64,000 nt of DNA from an uncultured Psychroserpens sp. Its GTDB lineage: Bacteria > Bacteroidota > Bacteroidia > Flavobacteriales > Flavobacteriaceae. The notes beneath the pieces were generated by a model. That model was not told the DNA's origin. It worked only from the letters and a program-made list of their open reading frames with translations, and made no database searches. The stretch is from assembly GCA_947488655.1 (NCBI GenBank), contig CANKZZ010000003.1, forward strand, positions 434,001 to 498,000, written 5' to 3'. Shown in pieces: positions 55,096 through 63,056 of this stretch. The position numbers and the translations under genes are program-made. Position 1 is the stretch's first letter; every line of letters starts with the position of its first letter.

Positions 55096-56604
55096 TTAAT
55101 CCTTGATAAATTTTATAGTTTGAATTCCATTGTTTTCAGAAAACACCTTTAAGAAGTATAATCCAGACTTTAATTGATTTACACTAATCAAATTAGAGTT
55201 CAAAATACCAGTAGTAATTTGCTGTCCGGTAATTGAGAAAATTTCATAGTTGCTTCCTATTAAATTTTGAGTAGTTGAAATCTCCAAACTATTTGAAACT
55301 GGGTTTTTACTCAACGATATTTTCGAAGACATAAAATTATTTTCATTTATGGATAAAGTTTGCCTACCATAGAATGCTTGATTTCCATTAGATATGTTTG
55401 AGACCACTAAAGTAGCATCATCACCAGTTCCTATGATTTCATAATCAAGTTCTGTCGCATTATCATCAGGATTATCTAAAACTGAATAGAAGTATAAATT
55501 TTCAAAAGTGTTTTCTTCATTGGTATTACAAGAATTTCCTTGAGTTGTGTTTAAATAAACTGTATCGAAAGTTTGTTGCGGATTAAAGTGGTATCCTCCT
55601 CCATAACCAGTACAAACACCAATCCCTCCATAATAAAAACCATCAGAGTCAATATTAGTTGTAAATTCTATCATAGGCAATGATCCTTCTGGTCTATCAG
55701 TTTGATTTCCATCTACAACTACATAATATAAAAACCATTCTCCAATCATATTAGGCGTTTGCTGAGTTCTCCCTAAAGTTGCGTAATTTGAATTTTCTAG
55801 ATTAGTTAATATTAAAGTTTCCTCATCTCCATTAGCTATTATTTCATAATTAAAATTAGCTGTATCAACAAAGTTAAGTACACTATAACGGTAAGAAAAA
55901 TTAAATTCATCTGTATTGTTGTTGTCACAAAAATTTAATGTTTCAGTAAAATCTATTTTTGTTATAGTACCGTCAATATTAAAAGTATAATCGCCAAAAA
56001 AATCATTGCAATTAGAGCCTTCATAGAATAAACCTTGATAACCATATGTCTGTGTGAGTGCTATTTTAGGTTGACCTCCACTAAATTCAGCATTATGTAA
56101 ACTTAATCCGTCAACAGTTGTAGAATATAAATACCAATCACCTAGAACATTAGTAGGTTGTGGTTGTCTATTATATACTGCATAATTAGAATTTGTAATA
56201 TCTGTTATAACTAGAGTTTGGTCCATGCCTATACCGGTAATTTGATAGTCTAAGAGATTAGTAGAAGAATCTGATATCTCAGTTAAGATTTCATAGAAAT
56301 AAGCCTGTTCAAATGGTTCGTTTTCACAAGGTCCATCTAGTTGTACTAAATCAATTATTTCTATTGTACTATCACCAATTATGCATTCACCATTATAACC
56401 ATTACAAACTGAACCTTCAAAAATTGAAAAAGCATTATCAATAACAAATCTTAAATTGGGATAATCGATACCTATATCTTGGTTTATGAAATTGGTGTTA
56501 TCAATATTTATAGTATATAAATACCAATCACCTAAAACCTCATTTTGCGCAAACGATAAATTAGAAGAAAACAATATAATTATAAGTGCGTAAAACTGTT
56601 TCAT
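55096..56604 (-). CDS. T9SS type A secreted protein with three lipocalin-like repeats
   Basis: A 502-residue exported protein (signal MKQFYALIIILFSSNLSFAQ). Three copies of a domain of about 130 residues follow: about 22-150 (VLGDWYLYTINIDNTNF), 153-283 (VLGDWYLYSTTVDGLSL) and 285-418 (MIGEWFLYYVVVDGNQT). Each has a Cys-containing middle (CNGYNGEC, CNDFFGDY, CTGYGGGY), a late Cys before a Tyr-rich strand, and an ending like ATLVVSNISNGNQAFYGRQ. The opening LGxWxL(Y) is lipocalin/META-like. The C-terminal sorting domain (about 420-502) has SLSKNPVSNSLEI, YEIFSITGQQI and LKSGLYFLKVFS, ending TIKFIKD. Ligand and function are unknown. Confidence 0.85.
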   Translation of the reverse strand: MKQFYALIIILFSSNLSFAQNEVLGDWYLYTINIDNTNFINQDIGIDYPNLRFVIDNAFSIFEGSVCNGYNGECIIGDSTIEIIDLVQLDGPCENEPFEQAYFYEILTEISDSSTNLLDYQITGIGMDQTLVITDITNSNYAVYNRQPQPTNVLGDWYLYSTTVDGLSLHNAEFSGGQPKIALTQTYGYQGLFYEGSNCNDFFGDYTFNIDGTITKIDFTETLNFCDNNNTDEFNFSYRYSVLNFVDTANFNYEIIANGDEETLILTNLENSNYATLGRTQQTPNMIGEWFLYYVVVDGNQTDRPEGSLPMIEFTTNIDSDGFYYGGIGVCTGYGGGYHFNPQQTFDTVYLNTTQGNSCNTNEENTFENLYFYSVLDNPDDNATELDYEIIGTGDDATLVVSNISNGNQAFYGRQTLSINENNFMSSKISLSKNPVSNSLEISTTQNLIGSNYEIFSITGQQITTGILNSNLISVNQLKSGLYFLKVFSENNGIQTIKFIKD

Positions 56605-56635
56605 AACAAAATATTTTAATCTAAATTACAAAAAA

Positions 56636-57217
56636 TCAACCATGTATCGTCTCACTTTTGCTTAAATTTTTCATTATTTCTGCCTCATAATCAAGTAGTT
56701 GTTGCCATTTGGCGTCCACTTCTTTACGGTCACCATATTGTCGAGCAAAACCCAAAAACATGGTGTAATGATTGGCTTCGCTCACCATTAGTTTTCTATA
56801 AAACTCTGCTAATTCTTTGTCTTTTAACTCTTCAGAGAGCAATCTAAAACGCTCGCAGCTTCTTGCTTCTATTAGTGCAGCGTATAGTAATCTGTGAACT
56901 AATTGAGTTGTTCTGCTTCCACCTTTTGGGAAAAATTTTATTAATTGTAATACATAATCATCTTTACGATCACGACCTAAAACCCAACCGTTAGCAATAA
57001 TTCTATCATGCACCATTTTAAAATGACTAATTTCTTCCTTTACGAGTGCTGTCATCTCTGTTACAAGCTCTGTATATTCTGGAAAACTAACAATAAGAGA
57101 TATAGCTGTACTAGTAGCTTTTTGCTCACAATATGCGTGATCGGTAAGAATTTCTTCTACATTTTTTTCTACAATATTCACCCAACGCGGATCGGTTGGT
57201 AATTTTAATCCTAACAT
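56636..57217 (-). CDS. miaE: tRNA-(ms2io6A)-hydroxylase, MiaE
   Basis: Non-haem di-iron oxygenase that hydroxylates the isopentenyl group of ms2i6A37 in tRNAs reading UNN codons. The 193 residues form a four-helix ferritin-like bundle with the ligand pattern: Glu/His in HAYCEQKATSTA, EEISHFKMVHDRI (ExxH), ALIEARSCERFRLL and KLMVSEANHYTMFLGFARQY (ExxH). The family start LPTDPRWVNIVEKN is intact. It lies two bases after the lipoprotein gene upstream and before the T9SS gene. Confidence 0.94.
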   Translation of the reverse strand: MLGLKLPTDPRWVNIVEKNVEEILTDHAYCEQKATSTAISLIVSFPEYTELVTEMTALVKEEISHFKMVHDRIIANGWVLGRDRKDDYVLQLIKFFPKGGSRTTQLVHRLLYAALIEARSCERFRLLSEELKDKELAEFYRKLMVSEANHYTMFLGFARQYGDRKEVDAKWQQLLDYEAEIMKNLSKSETIHG

Positions 57218-57219
57218 AA

Positions 57220-57783
57220 TTAACTGCGATCTTCTATTAAAGTTAAATATTCTTTACCTGATTGATCAATACGAATTTCGTACAATTTAAATCTTTTATT
57301 TTTTGGGTTAATTATAGAAACACTTAATGATAAATTCTCGGTACTCGATGCTTCTTGATTTACCCAAACATGTTCTAGCGTAGCATTGCTCCAAAACTCT
57401 GAAGTGTCAAAATTCTTAAATTTTTCTACGGAAATGTGCTTACTATAAATAATTTTATCTTCTATTGCAACAACTACTTCCGATTCAAAAACACGATGAA
57501 ATTTGGATGTTTTATTGCGGTTTTTAGAAGTTTGTTTCACAAGTATTTGTTGATTCATCACCGTGTAATTCTTTACACTTACTTTAAAAGTTTGAGCAAT
57601 AATAGAATCGGTTTTTATTTCAGCATAACTTTCAGGAAAATAGTCTTTTAAGTCTATTAACTTCTCTTTATTGTTAAACTCTAAAACAGCATTATTTATA
57701 CGGTCACTTTTACTTTTTCTGCCATCACATGATGTTAAAATGATAAGCGTTAAGAAAGAAACTAGAAGTAAAATATTTTTCAT
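57220..57783 (-). CDS. Hypothetical lipoprotein
   Basis: A 187-residue lipoprotein: signal MKNILLLVSFLTLIILTSC with lipidated Cys19, then DGRKSKSDRINNAVLEF. The remainder is Lys/Ser-rich with beta-strands (ESYAEIKTDSIIAQTFKVSV, EVVVAIEDKIIYSKHISVEK). A short stretch (EFWSNATLEHVWVNQEASST) is not recognised from any family. It lies two bases before miaE and ten bases after dnaX, so it may be transcribed with them. The function is unknown. Confidence 0.68.
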   Translation of the reverse strand: MKNILLLVSFLTLIILTSCDGRKSKSDRINNAVLEFNNKEKLIDLKDYFPESYAEIKTDSIIAQTFKVSVKNYTVMNQQILVKQTSKNRNKTSKFHRVFESEVVVAIEDKIIYSKHISVEKFKNFDTSEFWSNATLEHVWVNQEASSTENLSLSVSIINPKNKRFKLYEIRIDQSGKEYLTLIEDRS

Positions 57784-57793
57784 AATTAAAGTA

Positions 57794-58462
57794 TTAAATA
57801 TCTAAACCAAATGTTAATCTCAGTAATTCAATATTCGGATTTTTCTCTTTAAGTTTATTGTATTTATCCTCAGCAGTAAATGCGTATTTTTTAGCAATTT
57901 CTTCGTTAACAGTTATTACTAGCTTTAAATTAAAATTTTTAAGCGTTTTTTTAATAAACTCCATTAATGGATATTGTGCTCTCTCTAATTCTATCTTTAA
58001 GGTTTCGTTAGGATAGGAGAGATGTATATCTGTTCCTTTTAGTTTTGGCGTATCCATCTCTAAAATTGACGCCATAATTTTTTCTCCTTTTTTATGGAGT
58101 TGACTAACGTAAGTATTCCACGCATGATGAAATTCATCTTCTGTAAATTCTTCTGTAGGCAAATCATCTACATCAATAACAACTTCCATTTGACGAATAA
58201 GATGCTCTTTTTTAGCTCTTATACTTTTTAGAGACAATCCAGATGTGCGTTGATCTTTCTTTAATTCTAATACAGGTCGAGGCTCTTGAGCTGCGATAGC
58301 ATTATTATTTGATGCTGTAGTATCGGTTGTTGTTTCTTGGTTGGTGTTAGAAACGTCTACCGCTTTATCTTTATTTATCTTAACAGGAATAGGTGTAATT
58401 CCTTTTGATTTAAAGTAAGATGGCGGTATTATGTAATGTTTGCTATTTTTTTTTTTCTCCAT
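57794..58462 (-). CDS. dnaX: DnaX tau-specific C-terminal region, in the +1 frame
   Basis: About 220 residues that continue DnaX in the frame one base downstream of the N-terminal part. In the fused product it would follow the A11 run as EKKKNSKHYIIPPSYFKSKG, then a variable linker (Thr/Asn/Gln-rich), then the conserved C-terminal domain (EFTEDEFHHAWNTYVSQLHK to LRLTFGLDI) that in other bacteria binds DnaB and the alpha subunit. The frame could also start at the ATG at 58460-58462, giving a free C-terminal domain. I treat it as the tau half of dnaX. See the slippery site at 58446. Confidence 0.8.
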   Translation of the reverse strand: MEKKKNSKHYIIPPSYFKSKGITPIPVKINKDKAVDVSNTNQETTTDTTASNNNAIAAQEPRPVLELKKDQRTSGLSLKSIRAKKEHLIRQMEVVIDVDDLPTEEFTEDEFHHAWNTYVSQLHKKGEKIMASILEMDTPKLKGTDIHLSYPNETLKIELERAQYPLMEFIKKTLKNFNLKLVITVNEEIAKKYAFTAEDKYNKLKEKNPNIELLRLTFGLDI

Positions 58463-59519
58463 CAAAAGTGATAGAGGCAAGCTGCATGAGACAAAGTTCA
58501 ACAAGAAGTCGTTGATTTTTGCTGCTTTTATATTTTAAATCACAATCATTAGCTAGTTCTATACCTTTTAATAAAAAGCTTAACGATGATTTTTTAGATT
58601 GCTCTAGGTATTTTGTTTTAGTATCTTCTCCAACCTCAAGTAGTTCTATAGTTTTTTCATTTTTACAAACCATTAAATCTCTAAAGTGAGATGCTAATCC
58701 TGCTATATAATGGTGACCATCAAAACCTTTAGAAAGTGTGTTGTTAAACTGTACTAGCAATTCTGGAATTTTATTCTCCAAAATGAAGTCAGTACTTGTA
58801 AAATAGGTCTCGTAATCTAAAACATTTAAATTTTCGGTAACAGCTTGTCTAGTGAGCTCTTTTCCGGAGAAACTAACCACTCTATCAAAAATTGAAAGAG
58901 CATCTCGCATTGCTCCATCTGCTTTTTGAGCAATAATGTGAAGTGCATCATCTTCGGCATTTATACCTTGCTCTTTTGCTATATACTTTAAATACTCTTT
59001 TGCATCTTTAACAGTTATACGTTTAAAGTCAAAAATTTGGCAACGTGATAAAATAGTTGGTATAATTTTATGCTTCTCTGTCGTTGCTAAAATAAAAATA
59101 CAATGTTTTGGAGGTTCTTCTAATGTTTTAAGAAATGCATTAAAAGCTGCTTGTGAGAGCATGTGAACCTCATCAATAATATATACTTTGTATTTACCAA
59201 CTTGTGGCGGAATGCGAACTTGATCTGTGAGATTTCTAATATCATCAACAGAATTATTTGATGCAGCATCTAGCTCAAAGATATTAAAGGCAAAATCTTC
59301 GTCTTCTGTTTCATTACCATCACTGTTAATCATTTTGGCCAAAATACGTGCACATGTTGTTTTACCAACTCCACGTGGACCAGTAAATAAAAGAGCTTGA
59401 GCTAAATGATTGTTTTCAATGGCATTAAGTAAAGTATTAGTAATAGCCTGCTGCCCAACAACATCTTTAAATGTTTCGGGTCTGTATTTACGAGCTGATA
59501 CTACGAAGTGTTCCATCAA
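58443..59519 (-). CDS. dnaX: DNA polymerase III gamma subunit (DnaX), clamp-loader ATPase
   Basis: A 358-residue AAA+ protein, the clamp-loader motor. It starts MMEHFVVSARKYRPETFKDV, with Walker A GPRGVGKTTCARIL, Walker B YIIDEVHMLS, SRC sensor region PTILSRCQIFDF, and a helical collar domain III that ends LLVELCLMQLASITFDG. It stops just after domain III at GGAGAAAAAAAAAAATAG. The zinc-binding Cys module usually found between Walker A and B is absent (no Cys between Thr/Cys after Walker A and DEVH). The protein fits a gamma-type product; the tau half lies in the next frame. A -7 element precedes the gene. Confidence 0.95.
   Translation of the reverse strand: MMEHFVVSARKYRPETFKDVVGQQAITNTLLNAIENNHLAQALLFTGPRGVGKTTCARILAKMINSDGNETEDEDFAFNIFELDAASNNSVDDIRNLTDQVRIPPQVGKYKVYIIDEVHMLSQAAFNAFLKTLEEPPKHCIFILATTEKHKIIPTILSRCQIFDFKRITVKDAKEYLKYIAKEQGINAEDDALHIIAQKADGAMRDALSIFDRVVSFSGKELTRQAVTENLNVLDYETYFTSTDFILENKIPELLVQFNNTLSKGFDGHHYIAGLASHFRDLMVCKNEKTIELLEVGEDTKTKYLEQSKKSSLSFLLKGIELANDCDLKYKSSKNQRLLVELCLMQLASITFDGEKKK
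58446..58456 (-). other. A11 homopolymer: candidate slippage site in dnaX
   Basis: On the coding (minus) strand the sequence is GATGGAG-A11-TAGC. In the N-terminal frame it reads GAA AAA AAA AAA TAG. Loss of one A, or gain of two, joins it to the downstream frame (AAA AAT AGC AAA CAT). The run lies at the boundary between clamp-loader domain III and the tau linker, as in Thermus thermophilus dnaX, where an A9 run causes transcriptional slippage. A sequencing error in a homopolymer is the main alternative. Confidence 0.85.
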
Positions 59520-59534
59520 AAAAACTTAGAATAA

Positions 59535-59542
59535 CAAAGTTA
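59535..59542 (-). promoter_or_regulatory. Putative -7 element of dnaX
   Basis: Minus strand TAACTTTG, a perfect TAnnTTTG match, 16 bases upstream of the dnaX start. It is divergent from the rnpB promoter. No good -33 element is seen. Confidence 0.45.
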
Positions 59543-59607
59543 AACAATCAATATAAAAATAGGAATTAAGATGCTAAGATTTAAAAGGAGTTATTAACAA
59601 TTAATTG

Positions 59608-59615
59608 TACTTTTG
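59608..59615 (+). promoter_or_regulatory. -7 promoter element of rnpB
   Basis: TACTTTTG, a perfect TAnnTTTG match, a few bases before the 5' strand of the P1 helix of RNase P RNA (59619), which is where transcription should begin. A -33 element is not clear. Confidence 0.55.
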
Positions 59616-59618
59616 TCT

Positions 59619-59938
59619 GTAAGTAAATCGCCTTATCGCAGAGATTTTGTCTCTGAGGAAAGTCCGAACACCATAGTGCAATCATAGTGGCTAACAGCCA
59701 TCCATCGAGAGGTGAGGAAAAGTGCAACAGAAAGTATGTACAGGTAATGCTGTAGTGAAACCAGGTAAACTCTATGTGGTGCAATGTCATGTAAACTAGT
59801 GCTTGAGCGTGCACGCGCGATGCTAGAGGGTAGGCAGCTAAAGTTTATTAGTAATAGTAAACGCAGATAAATGATAAGGGTTTTGTTATGATATATTATA
59901 GCAAAATACAGGATTCGGCTTATAGGTTTACTTACTCA
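59619..59938 (+). ncRNA. rnpB: RNase P RNA (class A)
   Basis: RNA subunit of ribonuclease P, which cuts the 5' leader from tRNA precursors. P1 is formed by GTAAGTAAA (from 59619) and GTTTACTTAC (59926-59935). The universally conserved GAGGAAAGTCCG lies at 59655-59666, ACAGAAAG at about 59727, and the 3' conserved ACAGGATTCGGCTTATAGG at about 59908-59926, which pairs with the 5' part in P4. The length of about 320 nt is normal for Bacteroidota. A strong terminator follows at 59942. A minus-strand open frame over it is a chance one. Confidence 0.95.
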
Positions 59939-59941
59939 TTA

Positions 59942-59973
59942 AAAAACCCTTTACATATGTGTAAAGGGTTTTT
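59942..59973. terminator. Bidirectional intrinsic terminator of rnpB
   Basis: A 13-bp stem (AAAAACCCTTTAC at 59942-59954, GTAAAGGGTTTTT at 59961-59973) with a 6-nt loop; it also faces the gene ending at 59993. Confidence 0.93.
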
Positions 59974-59992
59974 GATTTTATGTAAAAGGGTT

Positions 59993-60525
59993 TTATTTTT
60001 TGGGAGGTGTTAGTGTGTAACCTTGGGATGTTGCAACATTTAGTATATCGTAATAATAACGAATAAACACAATTTTTCCATCTTCAACTAAAGAGGCAGT
60101 GTGAAAAGGCACAACTATTTGATTTTTTGTCTGTTTATTAGTAATGGTATTGGTTCCCCAAGATAATATCCATTCGCCTTCATTCCAGTTGTTTTCAACT
60201 TTTACAGGTAAATAAATATCTCTTGTAATTGAATGTTTAAATTGATTAGTACTTTGTGTGAAATAATCTTTATGCTGTGCCACATTTAAAGAGTCTAAGC
60301 CACCACCTAAACCATAAATCATAGCTTTTTCATGAAGTTGTGCATTCATTGTAGCAACATCCCCTTTTTGTAAAGCATTTGTATAATCTTGTAAAAGAGC
60401 GCTTGCAGTTTTTGCATTTTCAAACTCTAAGTTACGACAAGTTCACTGTCACTGTCTTGACCATAAATTGTTACACATAATGATAGCATTACCAGTAATG
60501 CTAATGATTTTTTTAATGTTCTCAT
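59993..60525 (-). pseudogene. Exported NTF2-like (SnoaL-type) protein, frameshifted
   Basis: The ATG at 60525 starts a good signal peptide (MRTLKKSLALLVMLSLCVTI, then YGQDSDSEL), but this frame stops at a TAG at 60427-60429. From about 60440 the next frame continues LEFENAKTASALLQDYTNAL, QKGDVATMNAQLHEKAMIYG and then to the end (HTASLVEDGKIVFIRYYYDI), an NTF2-like fold. That frame has a TGA at 60443-60445, so a single-base indel must lie between 60429 and 60446. A tandem GACAGT-type hexamer lies right beside it. The rest is intact, so this is a recent loss or a sequencing error. Reading from the ATG at 60349 alone would lack the first helix. Confidence 0.75.
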
Positions 60526-60756
60526 AATTAATTGATTTTGGTTAATATAATTGATGCTTAATAAGCCATATTTAACACATATCAAAAGTAGGAACTAGAA
60601 AGAAGCTTAGTTTTATAGGTATAATTTCGAGTAAAACTCAGAGTTGAAGTACTATAAACTTAGGTGAAATTTTTAACTAGGATTTATACTACAAATAAAC
60701 GTGCATTTATTGGTAATAAATAAAGGAGATATACTGGTAATTAAAATCAAGTAAAT

Positions 60757-61290
60757 TTACTCGAAAAAACTAAACATATTACCACCATAACTTCTAGAGT
60801 GAGAATAATTGTCTAAATGAGATAGACTGGTGTGTTTAGAGTGCTCAACAATAAGTATACCGTCGTCTTCTAATAATTTATTTTGAAATACTAATTGCGG
60901 AATTTTAGCAAATTCCTCAGTAGGAAAATCATAAGGAGGATCTGCAAATATGATAGTATATTGCTGTTGCGAACGTTCTAAAAATTTAAAAACATCACTT
61001 TTAATTGTGGTAATATTCATTTCAAAACTCTCTGCAGTTTCATTAATAAATTTTATACACCCAAAATTTTCGTCTACAGCAGTAATTCGCTCAGTACCTC
61101 GAGATGCAAATTCGTAACTAATATTACCTGTACCAGAAAACAAATCTAATACCGAAATATCATCAAAATAATATTGATTATTAAGTATATTAAATAACGA
61201 TTCTTTAGCCATATCTGTAGTTGGTCTAACTGGTAATTTTTTTGGAGCGGTTATTCGACGTCCTTTATATTTTCCTGATACGATACGCAT
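60757..61290 (-). CDS. rsmD: 16S rRNA (guanine966-N2)-methyltransferase
   Basis: SAM-dependent methyltransferase of the 30S subunit. The 177 residues begin MRIVSGKYKGRRITAP, the RsmD signature, followed by RPTTDMAKESLFNIL, the SAM motif VLDLFSGTGNISYEFASRG near 47-65, and the catalytic IIFADPPYDFP near 113-123. The start overlaps the stop of the upstream DUF3822 gene by one base. RsmD with DUF3822 is a familiar Bacteroidota pair. Confidence 0.95.
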   Translation of the reverse strand: MRIVSGKYKGRRITAPKKLPVRPTTDMAKESLFNILNNQYYFDDISVLDLFSGTGNISYEFASRGTERITAVDENFGCIKFINETAESFEMNITTIKSDVFKFLERSQQQYTIIFADPPYDFPTEEFAKIPQLVFQNKLLEDDGILIVEHSKHTSLSHLDNYSHSRSYGGNMFSFFE

Positions 61291-62093
61291 TAGCTAAAGC
61301 TGTTTAATAAGGTGAAATTATTGTTACTATTACTTAAATTATGATTAAATGTATACTTATAATTAGGTTTTAAAAATTCTACAAATCTTACATATTTATA
61401 AACAATATTGTAAAGTTCATCTTCCTTTTTTATGTTGCCAATTAAATTTAGTTTAATTGTTTCTGGGTTAAGTTTTAATTGTTCTAATGTAAATAATATA
61501 TAATAGATAAAGTCTTCTTTTGTTATATACTCAAAGGTATTGTAGAAATGAAGCTCTTTGTTTTTAAGACATATTATCTCAAAAGAACTTTGATTTACAT
61601 TAATATATAATGTTCTATCTGTAGTATTAGGTGCAATTTGCAATAATGTTTCTAATAAAATAGTTGAAGCGTGCTTGTAGTCAAAGCTACCGTAAGTTTC
61701 AAAAATATAATTATTAATGTTGACTAAAGGTACATAAACATTAGTACTGTTTATGGTTGGTAAATTGTCATGACTAATATAATCTGTCTTTAAAATTTTT
61801 GCGTTAAATTTTAGATAGTCTGCTTTGTTGTTTTCATCAAACAGGTCATTAGGTACAAGACAGGACAATTCATTTTGATAGATACATATAATAGAGTCAA
61901 ATGTTTGTTGCAGCTCTGTATTAGAATCTACAGTGTTTCTTAGCTCATTTAACAACTCAAAAGGTGTTGCTTTTTTATCTAAAAGAACATGCTTAATAAA
62001 CTCAATCGTATTGGTTGAGCGATTTAATATGCAAAAAGAAAGTCCACTCAAACGAATTTGAATGGACATTGCTTTGATACTATTTTGTTTCAA
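61290..62093 (-). CDS. DUF3822-family protein
   Basis: A 267-residue cytoplasmic protein of the Bacteroidota family DUF3822. It opens with SIQIRLSGLSFCILNRSTNT, has the middle SFDYKHASTILLETLLQIAP, and the second half TLYINVNQSSFEIICLKNKE, YITKEDFIYYILFTLEQLKL, which resembles an actin/ASKHA-like fold without clear ATP motifs. Position next to rsmD suggests a role in ribosome assembly, but nothing has been shown. It lies 4 bases after the membrane protein gene and overlaps rsmD by one base. Confidence 0.85.
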   Translation of the reverse strand: MKQNSIKAMSIQIRLSGLSFCILNRSTNTIEFIKHVLLDKKATPFELLNELRNTVDSNTELQQTFDSIICIYQNELSCLVPNDLFDENNKADYLKFNAKILKTDYISHDNLPTINSTNVYVPLVNINNYIFETYGSFDYKHASTILLETLLQIAPNTTDRTLYINVNQSSFEIICLKNKELHFYNTFEYITKEDFIYYILFTLEQLKLNPETIKLNLIGNIKKEDELYNIVYKYVRFVEFLKPNYKYTFNHNLSNSNNNFTLLNSFS

Positions 62094-62097
62094 TGTT

Positions 62098-62838
62098 TTA
62101 GTTATTTGTACTTAGGTTTTTAGGCCAGTTACCTTTGGTGTCTGCTTCTTCCATAGAACCTACTTGTAATTTAGGACCTCTAACACCATCAACAGACATT
62201 ACTTCTTTTTCTTTAGCCACTAAGTTTTTTTCTTGATCAAACAAGATTACTTCTTTATCAACAGATGCAGCAAACACAGGAATATTAGTTTCAGCTAAAA
62301 CGCCAGCATCTAATTGTATTTTTGATCCTGCAGGACCAATTCCTTCAGGAAGATTCATCATTGTTTTATAACGTGTATCTGCTCCAAATAAAGAATCTTT
62401 TACAGAGACATACCCTAAAGTATCAACTAATATTAAAGATTTGGTCATTGTTACACCTCCAAAACGTTTAGTTAATTCTTCATCTACAACAGTAGTATCT
62501 CTACGTTGCGTAATTGTAAATTGTCCGTTCTCAATAAAACTAACAAGTTTGTCATAATCATTAGTAAACTGTCCTTTCACAGTTTTATGTGCTAACTCTG
62601 CATCTCTAATATCTTTTAATTTTACGATAACCTTTTTATAGCGCTCGTCTTTAAGTTTATTAAATTTAATTTCGCCATATACTGACATTACAGTGATATA
62701 ACCTAAAAAGATGATTAAAGCCCAAAGTACTAGATTTAATACTGGTTTAAGTTTTTTAGGTACAAATTTATCGATTACCCATACGATACCAATTGTAAGT
62801 GCGATAAGACCAACAACTACAAGAATTACTTTTAACAT
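62098..62838 (-). CDS. Conserved membrane-anchored hypothetical protein
   Basis: A 246-residue protein with two N-terminal membrane segments (LKVILVVVGLIALTIGIVWV and LNLVLWALIIFLGYITVM, about residues 2-22 and 34-55), then a soluble, charged part with a helical beginning (KLKDERYKKVIVKLKDIRDA, AELAHKTVKGQFTNDYDKLV) and beta-rich continuation. The AELAHKTVKGQFTNDYDKLVxF motif is typical of a flavobacterial family and recalls pilin-like processing substrates, but no prepilin signal exists. The first gene of a likely three-gene transcript with the DUF3822 gene and rsmD. Confidence 0.75.
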   Translation of the reverse strand: MLKVILVVVGLIALTIGIVWVIDKFVPKKLKPVLNLVLWALIIFLGYITVMSVYGEIKFNKLKDERYKKVIVKLKDIRDAELAHKTVKGQFTNDYDKLVSFIENGQFTITQRRDTTVVDEELTKRFGGVTMTKSLILVDTLGYVSVKDSLFGADTRYKTMMNLPEGIGPAGSKIQLDAGVLAETNIPVFAASVDKEVILFDQEKNLVAKEKEVMSVDGVRGPKLQVGSMEEADTKGNWPKNLSTNN

Positions 62839-62873
62839 AGTTAGTGTTTTTTTATTTTTATTAAGGAGTTACA

Positions 62874-62881
62874 CAAATCTA
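62874..62881 (-). promoter_or_regulatory. Putative -7 element
   Basis: Minus strand TAGATTTG, a perfect TAnnTTTG match, 36 bases before the membrane-protein start at 62838. No clear -33 element. Confidence 0.4.
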
Positions 62882-63056
62882 CAATTTTTTTTTATTCGTT
62901 TAAAGATTGTAGATATAAAATCAATCAAAGGGGAAAGATATAAAATAACTTTCATATTCTATAACAAAATTTGTCTAGAAAGTGATTAAAACGTTTCGGC
63001 ATTAAACCTTATCTTGCATTTTAATTTACATTTTAATTTGTTTATCAAATCATTAG

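Noticed and set aside
58443-58504. A separate small gene starting at 58504 overlapping the end of dnaX
   Set aside because: The first 14 residues of that frame are the dnaX coding sequence read out of frame; conserved DnaX tau sequence begins only at the A11 run, so a frameshift in dnaX is the simpler reading.
59581-59814. Minus-strand open frame across the 5' half of rnpB
   Set aside because: The region is RNase P RNA by conserved motifs and P1 pairing; the frame is a chance one.
60749-60762. Short palindrome AGTAAATTTACT at the end of rsmD as a terminator or operator
   Set aside because: It overlaps the stop codon, lacks a T-run and is only 12 AT-rich bases.
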